DNA from: Rufibacter latericius
GTDB taxonomy: Bacteria > Bacteroidota > Bacteroidia > Cytophagales > Hymenobacteraceae
Assembly (NCBI RefSeq): GCF_003721515.1
Contig: NZ_RJJD01000008.1
Location: forward strand, 875,666-939,665
Length of the DNA: 64,000 nucleotides
Direction of reading: 5' to 3'
Shown: piece after piece, positions 26,374-34,995 of the stretch
Position numbering within the stretch: position 1 is the first letter of the stretch
How the letters are laid out: the number at the start of each line of letters is the position of its first letter
Program-made: the position numbers and the translations under genes
The notes under the pieces: generated by a model
Seen by the model: the letters and a program-made list of their open reading frames with translations, nothing else
What the model was told of the DNA's origin: nothing
Database searches by the model: none

Positions 26374-28848
26374 TTATCCGGCGCGGCGTTTCTCGTCCTC
26401 GGCCCCACCCGTGCGACGACGGGCAGGCGCTACCTGGTTTTTCCCAAATCTGTAGGTGAAGCTGAGGGTGGCTACTCTGGTATCCCGACGCTGGTAGAAC
26501 CGCTCAAAGTAACCGCTGAGTTCTGTGGTTGCCCTGACTTTATTGGAGTAGAACACATCTGCCACGTTCAGCTTGATGTTGGCCTTCTTGTCCCAGAGTT
26601 GTTTCTGCACGCCCAGCGACAAGTGCCTGATGGGTTGGATATCCAGAAAGCCATAAACCTCCCGGGACTGAAACACCCCAATGACCTCGGCAGACCAGTT
26701 CCTGGGCAAGGTGAACACATTGTTTGAGTTGACATTGACCGTAGGCCTTCCGTTGCGCAGGTTAGTGCCCACCAGATTCCCCTGGTACAGCCCGTAGTAG
26801 AGTTCAAAATTATTAGTGCTGGTGAACCACCTTGCCACGGAAACAGGCACTGAAAGACTGGCGCCATAATAATGTAACTTGGCCAGGTTTCGGTCCTGCT
26901 GAATCACTACGGGTATCTGCTCGGGGTCAGTTTGGGGCTCCGGCGACAGCACAGAGATGATGACATCGGTGGTGTGGCTGTAGCTGAGTTTGGTCACAAA
27001 CTTATCTTTGAGGGTATGGGTGAATTCAAACGCGTACGTGGTCTGAGGCAACAGAAATGGGTTTCCAGCCGATTTGGTGCTAGGGTCTATGAAGTACACG
27101 AACGGGTTCAGTTGGTTATAGGTAGGCCGGTCAATGCGGCGGCTCACCGAGAGGCCAAGGTTATGCGTTTTGTTCACGGTATATCCTAGAAAGGCACTGG
27201 GAAACAACTGGGTGTAGTTCCGGTCAAAAGAACGCTCTCCTTTCACCTGGGCATATTCTGCCACCTGGTCGCCTTTGGCAATGGTGTTCTCTACCCGCAG
27301 GCCCAATTGCAAGCTTGTCTTAGCCCATTTCTTGTTCACATTGAGGTAAGCCGCGTTGATGTTCTCGCGGTAAATAAAATGGTTGCTCCGGTTTGTGTCC
27401 AGGGTGTTGCGGTTGCTGGTGCGGTCGTAGAACCTGAGGTCGTTGTCGGCGTCTACCAGGCTGCTCTTAAGGCCGGCCTCCAGGTTGGCAGCTATCGCCT
27501 TCAGGGGTTGGGAATAATCTACCTTCGCTGATTTTATGGTCAGTTTCCCGTTGAGGTCGCCATTCAGGAGAGAGTCTGGCATGGGTTTCTCGGTGTCAAA
27601 GTAGCTGGTGGTGAAGTTCTGGAGGTCACCGGACCGGAAAGCGGCATAGTCCACATCGGCACTTATCTCCCGGCCCGTGCTGTCTATGGTGTGCTTCAGA
27701 TTGAAGTTCAAAGCCTTTGAATTCCGGTTGGTCCCGCTGATGGATTCGGTGGTGGTATATTTGTCGTACTGGCGCTGGCCGTCATAGAACAGGGAGGTAT
27801 TCTCCGTATCCCGGTTCACATCGGTGAAAACACCGTTAGCCACCAGCCCCACAATTGTCTTGGGCGATACATTCCAGTCAAAGCCCAGGCGGCCGTTGTG
27901 GCTGTTGATCTGGTGCGAAAACAGGTTCTTCTGGTCGTTGATCCCCTGCAGGCTGTAAGCTTCGTTCCGGTTGAAAAACTCACGGTAGATATCCAGTTTA
28001 CTGAAGTCTTTGCGGTGCACGTAGTTGTAGGAGCCAAACACGTTTATTTTCCTGTTTCGGTGGTTCAGCTGCAAGCCCTGGTTGGACTTGAAGCGTTTTC
28101 CGTGCCCGAAGGACGAGGTGATGCTGCCGTTGGTGCCCACCCGGTCATCTTTCTTCAGTTTAATGTCAATGATGCCGGCATTTCCGGCGGCGTCATACTT
28201 CGCCGATGGATTGGTGATGAGGTCAATCTTGGACACCTCGTTGGCGTTCAGGCTCCGCAGCATAGTGGCCAGCTCGGTACCGGACATGGGCACCCGTTTG
28301 CCGTTGATCATCACCATCACGCCTGTCTTACCCCGCATGCTCAGGTTATCGTTCTGGTCTATCCGCACGCCGGGCGCTTTCTCCAGCACCTCCAGCACGT
28401 TACTTCCCGCCGCGGAGATGCTGTTCTCCACGTTGAGCACCGTTTTGTCAAAGTGCTGCTCCACAAACGGCTTCTGCGCCTCAATCTTCACCTCCTTCAG
28501 GGCCACCGCCCGCTCCGGCAGGGTCACCACCCCCAGATCCGTATTCTTCTGCAGGTGGATGGGCCCCGAGGTGTACATAGCATAGTCATAGTGCAGCACC
28601 ATGAGTTTGTATTTGCCTGCCGGGATGCCGCTGAACAGGAAAGACCCGTCCTGCCCGCTCACCTCCACCTTCACCAGCACCTGGCTGGAGTCTTTCACCA
28701 ACTGCAGGTTGGCGGCCAGCAGAGGTTCGCCTTTGGCGCCCTTCACCACCCCTTTCAGGTCAAAAGAAGTACTTTCCTGCGCCAAAGCCAGGGGAGCAAG
28801 GAGGAGAAGCCAAAGGGTAAAGAGTAAGGGTAGTTTTTTAGCGAACAT
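26374..28848 (-). CDS. TonB-dependent outer membrane receptor with carboxypeptidase-regulatory-like domain
   Basis: This is an 824-residue outer membrane protein of the OMP_b-brl type. A signal peptide (1-23, ending PLALAQ) is followed by a CarboxypepD_reg-like domain (GVVKGAKGEPLLAANLQLV). The plug domain contains VLEVLEKAPGVRIDQN and MVMINGKRVPMSG, and the long beta-barrel runs to the C-terminus. The usual aromatic end is replaced by a basic tail (ARRRTGGAEDEKRRAG), which is odd for an outer membrane barrel but seen in some members. No SusD, siderophore or metal gene is adjacent, so the substrate is unknown. A pair of dyads upstream (29002-29037) may control it. Confidence 0.92.
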   Translation of the reverse strand: MFAKKLPLLFTLWLLLLAPLALAQESTSFDLKGVVKGAKGEPLLAANLQLVKDSSQVLVKVEVSGQDGSFLFSGIPAGKYKLMVLHYDYAMYTSGPIHLQKNTDLGVVTLPERAVALKEVKIEAQKPFVEQHFDKTVLNVENSISAAGSNVLEVLEKAPGVRIDQNDNLSMRGKTGVMVMINGKRVPMSGTELATMLRSLNANEVSKIDLITNPSAKYDAAGNAGIIDIKLKKDDRVGTNGSITSSFGHGKRFKSNQGLQLNHRNRKINVFGSYNYVHRKDFSKLDIYREFFNRNEAYSLQGINDQKNLFSHQINSHNGRLGFDWNVSPKTIVGLVANGVFTDVNRDTENTSLFYDGQRQYDKYTTTESISGTNRNSKALNFNLKHTIDSTGREISADVDYAAFRSGDLQNFTTSYFDTEKPMPDSLLNGDLNGKLTIKSAKVDYSQPLKAIAANLEAGLKSSLVDADNDLRFYDRTSNRNTLDTNRSNHFIYRENINAAYLNVNKKWAKTSLQLGLRVENTIAKGDQVAEYAQVKGERSFDRNYTQLFPSAFLGYTVNKTHNLGLSVSRRIDRPTYNQLNPFVYFIDPSTKSAGNPFLLPQTTYAFEFTHTLKDKFVTKLSYSHTTDVIISVLSPEPQTDPEQIPVVIQQDRNLAKLHYYGASLSVPVSVARWFTSTNNFELYYGLYQGNLVGTNLRNGRPTVNVNSNNVFTLPRNWSAEVIGVFQSREVYGFLDIQPIRHLSLGVQKQLWDKKANIKLNVADVFYSNKVRATTELSGYFERFYQRRDTRVATLSFTYRFGKNQVAPARRRTGGAEDEKRRAG

Positions 28849-29001
28849 AGTTTTTGTAGAGTTTTCAAATGCGATTCAGTGGTTTTCCTGCGGATGCCCA
28901 TTCGGTTGGGCTGTTTCCACATCACCACCTTTATCAAGGGCAGTGCCAAGAATAAAAATGTTTGATTATAAGCCACTTGGACCTATTTCACCCTAAATGG
29001 A

Positions 29002-29037
29002 TGTTCGGTTCCGAACAATATTTTATTCGATAGCGAA
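29002..29037. promoter_or_regulatory. Two related dyads, candidate operator of the TonB receptor
   Basis: TGTTCGG-TT-CCGAACA (29002-29017) is a perfect 7+7 dyad. TTCG-ATAG-CGAA (29026-29037) repeats the inner TTCG/CGAA 22 bases on, centre to centre. They lie about 155-190 bases upstream of the receptor ATG. Two phased sites suggest cooperative binding of a dimeric regulator. Confidence 0.45.
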
Positions 29038-29181
29038 CACTTCTGCCCAACATCGGACATTGTAGTCATGGAGCGGCACAGCATCTGATTCAGAACTATC
29101 CTGATGGTCCGGAGGCCAACCATTATGGCTTAGGTAAGCTGGAAACTCTGGGTGTCAGGAAATCATCAAAGAAGAGAAGGC

Positions 29182-29217
29182 GTTTAAGGGCTGTTTTCTT
29201 TAAAACTGCCTTAAAAC
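29182..29217. repeat. Dispersed 36-bp palindrome family copy
   Basis: GTTTAAGGGCTGTTTTCTTT / AAAACTGCCTTAAAAC: 36 bp, 64 bases before aspS. Confidence 0.65.
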
Positions 29218-29280
29218 GGGTCTGGGCAGATCACGGAACAATCGTTACCTTTACAGCTTCGTTTCTAAAGAACAAATACA

Positions 29281-31035
29281 ATGCTTCGTTCACACACCTG
29301 CGGCGAATTGCGCCTCGAGAATGTTGGTCAGGAAGTGACCCTGACCGGATGGGTCCAGAAATCACGCGACAAAGGCGGTATGCTTTGGGTTGACCTGCGC
29401 GATCGTTACGGCATCACGCAGCTGAGCCTGGAGGAAGGTGTTTCTGATGCACAGGTTCTCACCACTGCCCGTACGCTGGGTCGTGAGTTCGTGGTGAAGG
29501 CCACCGGCACCGTGATTGAGCGCGTGTCTAAGAATGATAAAATCGCCACCGGCGACATAGAGATAAAAGTGACCGTGCTGGAGGTCCTGAACCCCGCCAA
29601 ACTGCCTCCGTTCCTGATTGAGGACGAGACCGACGGCGGCGATGACTTGCGCATGAAGTACCGCTACCTTGATCTGCGCCGCTCACCGGTACGCAAGAGC
29701 CTGGAACTGCGCCACCGCATGGCTCAGCAAACCCGCTCGTACCTGGACGGCCAAGGCTTTATTGAGGTAGAAACCCCAGTGCTCATCAAATCCACGCCTG
29801 AAGGTGCTCGTGACTTTGTGGTGCCCAGCCGCATGAACCCTGGTGAGTTCTACGCTCTGCCGCAGTCTCCGCAGACGTTCAAACAGCTGTTGATGGTATC
29901 TGGCTTCGACAAGTACTTCCAGATTGTGAAATGCTTCCGGGACGAAGACCTGCGGGCCGACCGCCAGCCGGAGTTCACCCAGATTGACTGTGAGCTTTCC
30001 TTCGTGACGCAGGAAGATATTCTGAATACCTTTGAAGGCCTGGTGAAGCACCTGTTCCGTACCGTGAAGGGAATAGAATTGGCAGACTTCCCGCGCATGA
30101 CCTACGCTGATGCCATGCGTCTCTACGGCTCAGACAAGCCAGACACTCGTTTTGGGATGAAGTTCGTGGAGCTGAATGAGGTGGTGAAAAACAAAGGCTT
30201 CAAAGTATTTGACGATGCTGAGTTAGTAGTAGGTATCAACGCCAGCGGCAGCGCACATTTCACGCGCAAGCAACTGGATGAACTCACTGATTTCGTGAAG
30301 CGTCCGCAGGTAGGGGCCACCGGCTTGGTATACGCCCGCGTGCAGGAAGACGGCAGCGTGAAGTCAAGCGTGGACAAGTTCTACTCGCCCGAAGATCTGC
30401 AGCAATGGGCTCAGGCCTTCAACGCTCAACCCGGCGACTTGCTGTTAGTCTTAGCCGGCGGTGCCGATAAAACCCGCAAAGCCCTGAACGAACTCCGTCT
30501 GGAGATGGGTACCCGCTTAGGTATGCGCGACAAAGACACGTTCTCTACCCTGTGGGTGCTGGACTTCCCGCTCCTAGAGTGGGATGAGGAAAGCGGCCGC
30601 TACCATGCCATGCACCACCCGTTCACCTCACCTAAGCCTGAGGACATGGAACTGATTGACACCAACCCGGGTGCCGTCCGCGCCAACGCCTATGACATGG
30701 TCATCAACGGCGTGGAAGTAGGCGGAGGATCTATCCGTATCCATGATCGTGCTGTGCAGTCTCGTATGTTTGACTTACTAGGTTTCACCACCGAGGAGGC
30801 TCAGGCGCAGTTCGGGTTCCTGTTAGATGCTTTCGAGTACGGCGCGCCTCCGCACGGTGGTATCGCCTTCGGGTTTGACCGTCTGTGCTCTTTGTTTGGT
30901 GGCGCCGATTCTATCCGGGACTTCATCGCGTTCCCTAAAAACAACTCAGGCCGTGATGTGATGATTGACGCTCCCTCTCCTATCGCGCAAGCGCAGTTGG
31001 ATGAGCTGCAGATTGACACTCGTTTGAAAGGCTGA
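29281..31035 (+). CDS. aspS: Aspartate--tRNA ligase
   Basis: This class II aminoacyl-tRNA synthetase charges tRNA-Asp. The 584-residue length and the inserted GAD domain are typical of the bacterial type. The OB-fold anticodon-binding domain ([20 protein letters not shown]) comes first. The catalytic core has [20 protein letters not shown], motif 2 [18 protein letters not shown] and motif 3 [15 protein letters not shown]. It is a single gene with a terminator at 31059-31097. Codon use and GC match the highly expressed neighbours such as nuo. Whether it also charges tRNA-Asn cannot be decided here. Confidence 0.98.
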   Translation: MLRSHTCGELRLENVGQEVTLTGWVQKSRDKGGMLWVDLRDRYGITQLSLEEGVSDAQVLTTARTLGREFVVKATGTVIERVSKNDKIATGDIEIKVTVLEVLNPAKLPPFLIEDETDGGDDLRMKYRYLDLRRSPVRKSLELRHRMAQQTRSYLDGQGFIEVETPVLIKSTPEGARDFVVPSRMNPGEFYALPQSPQTFKQLLMVSGFDKYFQIVKCFRDEDLRADRQPEFTQIDCELSFVTQEDILNTFEGLVKHLFRTVKGIELADFPRMTYADAMRLYGSDKPDTRFGMKFVELNEVVKNKGFKVFDDAELVVGINASGSAHFTRKQLDELTDFVKRPQVGATGLVYARVQEDGSVKSSVDKFYSPEDLQQWAQAFNAQPGDLLLVLAGGADKTRKALNELRLEMGTRLGMRDKDTFSTLWVLDFPLLEWDEESGRYHAMHHPFTSPKPEDMELIDTNPGAVRANAYDMVINGVEVGGGSIRIHDRAVQSRMFDLLGFTTEEAQAQFGFLLDAFEYGAPPHGGIAFGFDRLCSLFGGADSIRDFIAFPKNNSGRDVMIDAPSPIAQAQLDELQIDTRLKG

Positions 31036-31058
31036 TTGTTTATTGCTGATGGCTATAG

Positions 31059-31097
31059 AAAGCCGGTGAGGTCTTGGAGGCTTCACCGGCTTTTTCT
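31059..31097 (+). terminator. Terminator after aspS
   Basis: AAAGCCGGTGA and TCACCGGCTTT form an 11-bp stem with a 13-base loop, followed by TTCTTTTT, 24 bases after the stop. Confidence 0.88.
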
Positions 31098-31132
31098 TTT
31101 TAAGGCTGTTTTGCGGAAAGTAGGCGAAGAAC
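31097..31132. repeat. Dispersed 36-bp palindrome family copy
   Basis: TTTTTAAGGCTGTTTTGCGG / AAAGTAGGCGAAGAAC: begins exactly where the aspS terminator ends. Confidence 0.5.
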
Positions 31133-31164
31133 AAGGCTCATGTGCAATGACGTTTGATTTTGTA

Positions 31165-31238
31165 TGTAGGGGCAATCCCTTGTGGTTGCCCTTTATCGTG
31201 AAGCACTGAAAGGGCTACCACAAGGGATTGCCCCTACA
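31165..31238. repeat. MITE-like 74-bp inverted repeat
   Basis: Two 30-base arms (31165-31194 and 31209-31238) pair with a single mismatch around a 14-base centre. The arm begins TGTAGGGGCAATCCCTTGTG. Its GC content is well above the flanks and there is no T tract, so it is not a normal terminator. It resembles short palindromic mobile elements with TGTAGGGGC ends seen in many genomes. Confidence 0.65.
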
Positions 31239-31249
31239 ATTCGGATTAT

Positions 31250-31286
31250 GTTTTAGGACTGTTTTTACTATAATGGCCCTGAGAAG
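31250..31286. repeat. Dispersed 36-bp palindrome family, degenerate copy
   Basis: GTTTTAGGACTGTTTTTAC / AATGGCCCTGAGAAG, twelve bases after the MITE-like repeat. Confidence 0.45.
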
Positions 31287-31427
31287 CACATTTATTGTTC
31301 CTCTTCAATAACGCATCCGCCGTTCACCCCGGCCTTTTACCGTTCATCATATTTCACTTCACGCACCTGCTTTCATGCTGCACCTTTGTTTCAATCAATC
31401 ACGGAAACAACCAAACCTCATAAAGCC

Positions 31428-32294
31428 ATGAAAGCAAAAATTACTTCTATCCTTGTTCTATTCTTGTTCCTCGTCATTCAGGTACAGGCCAAAACGCCAC
31501 CGTTCAAAGTGGTGAAATCGGGCAAAGGACCCGCTATGATTTTGATTCCGGGTCTGAACTCGGCGGGGGAAGTGTGGGACGAGACGGTAGCGCATTACCA
31601 GAAAAACTACACCTGTTATGTATTGACCTTGCCTGGTTTCGCGGGGCAGCCAGCGGTGAACACTGACCACTTCCTGAACAGTGTGCGGGATGAGATTATC
31701 GTCTATGTTCAGGAAAACAAGCTGAAAAAGCCAGTGGTGGTAGGGCATAGCCTGGGCGGTTACCTGGCGTTGGCCTTGAACGTGAAAGCCCCTGAGTTAT
31801 TCGGGAAGACGGTGGTGGTAGATGGGCTGCCTTACATCGGCGCAGCGCAGAACCCCGGTGCCACGGTAGAAAGCATCAAGCCTATGGCCGAGCAGATGAA
31901 GAAATCCATGGGCAAGCTTAGCCCAGAGATGCAACAACAGATGGAAGCCAGCTACGGCGTCTCTATGGCCACCGACTCAGCGCACATCAGGAAGATTATT
32001 GCCTGGGGCAGAAAATCGGACTACATCACCACCGGTCAGGCCATGTATGAAATGTACCTTTCTGATTTGCGCCAAGACATTGCCACTATCAAAGCACCGG
32101 TGTTGGTGTTGGGTGCCTGGGCCGGATACAAAAATTACGGCGTCACCAAAGACATCACCACCAACATGTATAAAGCACAATTTGCTAAATTGCCTGGCGC
32201 CCAAGTGAAAGTAGCCGATACCGCCAAGCATTTCATCATGTATGATGAACCCACCTGGATGTTCGCGCAAATGGACGCATTCCTGAAGAACTAA
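31428..32294 (+). CDS. Exported alpha/beta hydrolase
   Basis: The protein has 288 residues from the ATG at 31428, which begins a signal peptide (MKAKITSILVLFLFLVIQVQA). An upstream in-frame TTG is rejected for that reason. The fold markers are the oxyanion region ILIPGLNSAGEVWDE, the nucleophile Ser108 in GHSLGGYLALAL, and His268 in DTAKHFIMYDEP; the acid is probably in the strand before AWAGYKNYG. It is likely a periplasmic esterase or lipase-like hydrolase. CACCTTTG at 31381-31388 is close to a -7 element. The LytS/LytTR pair starts 14 bases downstream, so they probably share a transcript. Confidence 0.88.
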   Translation: MKAKITSILVLFLFLVIQVQAKTPPFKVVKSGKGPAMILIPGLNSAGEVWDETVAHYQKNYTCYVLTLPGFAGQPAVNTDHFLNSVRDEIIVYVQENKLKKPVVVGHSLGGYLALALNVKAPELFGKTVVVDGLPYIGAAQNPGATVESIKPMAEQMKKSMGKLSPEMQQQMEASYGVSMATDSAHIRKIIAWGRKSDYITTGQAMYEMYLSDLRQDIATIKAPVLVLGAWAGYKNYGVTKDITTNMYKAQFAKLPGAQVKVADTAKHFIMYDEPTWMFAQMDAFLKN

Positions 32295-32308
32295 AGAACA
32301 CCCCGCTA

Positions 32309-33367
32309 ATGACCGCCTCACGTCAGCAAAGATGGTATTGGGTCTGCCAAGCAATTGGTTGGACCTGCTACCTGTTTATAGGGCTCCTGATGAGCTTCCT
32401 GTTCTTCAAAAAGCAAGCGGGCATGTACGCCGTGCAGTTTATAGGCACGGCTATTTTCTTCGGCTCCACCCACCTGCAACGGTACTTGAACCGAAAGCAT
32501 CGCTGGCTGAAGCTTCCTTTGGGCAAAATGGTTTTGATGGTGCTAGCCTACAATGCGGTGGCGTCTATCACGTGCCAGTTGCTGGTCTGTCTTTTCATGC
32601 TGAGCATTGGCATGTTCACGCTAAAGGAATTCAGCTTTGGGTATCTGGTCATGTACTCGGCGAACGGACTGGTGATTCTTAGTTTCTGGTCTACCATTTA
32701 CTTTGCGTTCCAGGCCATTCAGCGCTGGAAGGAGAAAGAAGTAGAAGCCTGGAAGCTGCAATTGTCCTTGAAAGAGGCCGAACTGCAGGCCATCCGGTCG
32801 CAGCTGAACCCGCACTTTCTGTTTAACAGCCTTAACAACATCCGGTCTCTGGTGCTGGTAGACCAGACCAAGGCGCGGGAGATGCTTACCCGCCTTTCGG
32901 CCATGATGCGCTACGTGATTGGTTACAACCGGAATAATCTGGTGAGCGTGGCCGAGGAGCTGGATTTCCTGGATAATTACGTGGCATTGGAGAAGATTCA
33001 CTTTGAAGACAAACTCGATTTCTCCTCACAAGTGGATTCATCGGTTAAGAACGCGGCCATTCCGCCTTTGGGCATTCAATTACTGGTGGAGAACGCCATT
33101 AAACACGGCATCGGGACCCAAGCCAAAGGCGGAAAGATTCAGCTGTCCCTGCACCGGCAGAACGGGCATTTACGGGTAAAGGTAGAGAATACCGGCATAC
33201 TGGACCCGTCCTCGGCTTCCAAAGGCATTGGCTTGCAACGGCTGTTGGAGCGTGTGGCGCATTCCTTAGACCAACCCGGCACCTTTGCCCTCTCTCAAAC
33301 TAGTGACAACAGCGTGACCGCCACGCTTACTCTTCCCTGGAAAGACTATGAAAATCTGCATCGTTGA
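32309..33367 (+). CDS. LytS/YehU-type sensor histidine kinase
   Basis: A 352-residue membrane kinase of the His_kinase (LytS) family. Four hydrophobic segments occupy residues about 12-130. A short coiled linker (KEKEVEAWKLQLSLKEAELQ) then leads to the phospho-acceptor His169 in LNPHFLFNSLNNI and an ATPase domain with LVENAIKHG and GIGLQRLLERV. No extracytoplasmic sensor domain is visible, so sensing is likely in the membrane. Its gene overlaps the response regulator gene by 20 bases, which couples their translation. Confidence 0.94.
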   Translation: MTASRQQRWYWVCQAIGWTCYLFIGLLMSFLFFKKQAGMYAVQFIGTAIFFGSTHLQRYLNRKHRWLKLPLGKMVLMVLAYNAVASITCQLLVCLFMLSIGMFTLKEFSFGYLVMYSANGLVILSFWSTIYFAFQAIQRWKEKEVEAWKLQLSLKEAELQAIRSQLNPHFLFNSLNNIRSLVLVDQTKAREMLTRLSAMMRYVIGYNRNNLVSVAEELDFLDNYVALEKIHFEDKLDFSSQVDSSVKNAAIPPLGIQLLVENAIKHGIGTQAKGGKIQLSLHRQNGHLRVKVENTGILDPSSASKGIGLQRLLERVAHSLDQPGTFALSQTSDNSVTATLTLPWKDYENLHR

Positions 33368-34064
33368 AGACTCTCGGCTGGCCCGCCTGGAACTGAAGCA
33401 CCTCTTAGCTAAATTCCCTACGCTGGAACTAGTGGGTGAAGCCGAAAACGCCGAAGAAGGCATTGAATTGATTGAATCCCTTCGGCCCGATTTGCTTTTC
33501 CTGGACATTCATTTGCCCCAGAAAAACGGCTTTGAACTGCTGGAAGCCTTGGAGTACACGCCACAGGTCATCTTCACCACTGCTTACGACCAATACGCCC
33601 TCAAAGCCTTCGAACGGAACGCGCTGGATTACCTCATGAAACCCATTGAGGAAAGCCGCCTGCGCCAGGCCGTGGAGAAAGCCATGGCAAAGTACGAGTC
33701 TCCAAAACACGCTGCTCCTACTTCCCTGCTAAGCGAAGAAGACCGGGTGTTTGTCAAGGACGGAGAGCGCTGCTGGTTTGTGGCCCTGAAGCAGGTACGC
33801 ATGATGGAGTCTAACGGCAACTACGCCTTCCTGTACTTCGAGAACGAGCGCCCCTGCATTCTCAAGACCCTGAATTATCTGGAAAGTCGCCTGGACCCGA
33901 AGGTATTCTTTAGAGCCAACCGCCAGCAGATTATCAACGTCAATTTTATAGAGCAGATAAATCCGTGGTTCAGCGGCAGCATCAAGATCCAGTTGAAAGG
34001 CGGTGAGGAAGTGGAGGTTTCCCGAAGACAGACGCAGGTGTTTAAGGAATTGATGAGTTTGTAG
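33348..34064 (+). CDS. LytTR-family response regulator
   Basis: A 238-residue two-domain regulator and partner of the preceding kinase. The receiver domain (1-120) has acidic residues ED at 7-8, the phospho-acceptor Asp53 in LLFLDIHLP, Thr in FTTAYDQYAL and Lys in YLMKPIEES. The C-terminal LytTR DNA-binding domain begins near 135 (DRVFVKDGERCWFV) and includes the NGNYAFLYFE and FRANRQQIINVNFIE segments. Targets are unknown; LytTR proteins bind direct repeats upstream of their genes. Confidence 0.95.
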   Translation: MKICIVEDSRLARLELKHLLAKFPTLELVGEAENAEEGIELIESLRPDLLFLDIHLPQKNGFELLEALEYTPQVIFTTAYDQYALKAFERNALDYLMKPIEESRLRQAVEKAMAKYESPKHAAPTSLLSEEDRVFVKDGERCWFVALKQVRMMESNGNYAFLYFENERPCILKTLNYLESRLDPKVFFRANRQQIINVNFIEQINPWFSGSIKIQLKGGEEVEVSRRQTQVFKELMSL

Positions 34065-34068
34065 TTCT

Positions 34069-34104
34069 GTTTTGAGTCGGTTTTAAAGAAAATAGGTTCA
34101 AAAC
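34069..34104. repeat. Dispersed 36-bp palindrome family copy
   Basis: GTTTTGAGTCGGTTTTAAAG / AAAATAGGTTCAAAAC: 36 bp, 4 bases after the response regulator stop. Confidence 0.6.
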
Positions 34105-34144
34105 CGCTTTTCTGGTATCTTCCTTGCTTAACAGATAGCTACCT

Positions 34145-34870
34145 ATGAAATACCTGCTCACACTCCTCCTATTTACCTTTAGTCTCCAAAGCTTTGCCCA
34201 ATCTCCCCCGAAGCGTTCTCTTACCGAGCTCATCGAGACGAAAGAACCGGGTTGAGATTTGGTGCTGAAATGGATAAAAGAAGCTAAAAACAAGGTAGAT
34301 GTGCTTCCTGCTACCCAAGCCACGGCCGAAGCGGCTTTGCTACAGGCCCAGGTTACCACGTGTTCTCAAATGGGCGCGGTAGTCTACGAAACCGGCGGCA
34401 TTCTCATTGACAATGGCTGGATCAGGATACTTGGTTCTGGTACTGCCCGGCTGCCCAGAAGCTTGATGGCTTGGAACAAAGGAAAGTCTTTCCTGCAAGA
34501 CGGTGAGCAGCCTTCGTTTTTGTTGATAGCCGATGATGTACTGGGCGGATTTTTTGCTATCAATGCAGGAGGCATCAATGAGAAAAGCTTGTGAAAAGTA
34601 TTCTATTTATCTCCCGACAATCTGGAATGGGAATCAACGGAGTTGGGCTATTCTGAATTTCTCCAGTTTTGCTTTTCTGCAAAGCTAGACGGCTTTTATG
34701 ATGGTCTGCGGTGGAAAGGCTGGCAAGCAGATGTACTAAATCTCCCGGGAGACAAGGGCTTCCATGTTTTCCCTTATTTGTGGACATCGGAAGGAAAGGA
34801 TATCAACAAGGTTAGCAGAAAGGCTATTCCCATCCAGGAACTTTGGAATCTGTATAGCGGACAAAAGTAA
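34145..34870 (+). pseudogene. DUF2625-family exported protein, interrupted by two in-frame TGA codons
   Basis: One continuous frame of 241 codons runs from ATG 34145 (signal peptide MKYLLTLLLFTFSLQSFAQ) to TAA 34868-34870, broken by TGA at 34253-34255 and 34592-34594. Between them the sequence reads DLVLKWIKEAKNKVDVLPAT, QVTTCSQMGAVVYETGGILI, GWIRILGSGTARLPRSL. This is the DUF2625 family, of unknown function. The first TGA stands where the family has Trp in a KEPGWDLV-like motif (TGG to TGA). The second follows NEKSL, before KVFYLSPDNLEWE. No frameshift is needed, so decay looks recent. Re-sequencing error is less likely to produce two such changes. Confidence 0.8.
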
Positions 34871-34896
34871 TACGAACAATGCTTGTGTCTTTTATC

Positions 34897-34932
34897 GTTT
34901 AGAGCTTAGTTTCTAGAAAACAAGTTCAAAAC
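34897..34932. repeat. Dispersed 36-bp palindrome family copy
   Basis: GTTTAGAGCTTAGTTTCTAG / AAAACAAGTTCAAAAC; its last five bases form the start of the 58-bp palindrome. Confidence 0.6.
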
Positions 34933-34985
34933 ACTATAAAGCAGAAGAGGCACCCTAGGGTGCCTCTTCTGCTTTATAGTGTTTT
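34928..34985. terminator. 58-bp perfect palindrome, terminator between DUF2625 and nuoN
   Basis: Two 29-base arms with no spacer (centre CACCCTAGGGTG, outer AAAACACTATAAAGCAGAAG). A-tract and T-tract ends make it a bidirectional terminator for the convergent DUF2625 gene and the nuo operon. The left end overlaps a palindrome-family copy. Confidence 0.88.
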
Positions 34986-34995
34986 GAAGTAAGTC

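Larger units (their letters stand above)
28849..29280. other. Divergent region between the TonB receptor and aspS
   Basis: These 432 bases hold paired dyads near 29002-29037, one palindrome-family copy at 29182-29217 and TACCTTTA at 29246-29253, a near-match to the -7 element before aspS. No gene was seen. Confidence 0.5.

Noticed and set aside
27898..28827. Plus-strand open frame of 309 codons
   Set aside because: Antisense to the TonB receptor gene; His/Val-rich low-information translation.
31165..31238. CRISPR-like repeat
   Set aside because: It is a single inverted repeat, not a series of direct repeats with spacers. No cas gene is present.
34145..34870. Selenocysteine or UGA-tryptophan decoding of the DUF2625 gene
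   Set aside because: UGA is used as a normal stop elsewhere here, for instance in the Fur-divergent flavoprotein gene, and the family has no selenocysteine. One site replaces Trp, the other does not fit Trp.
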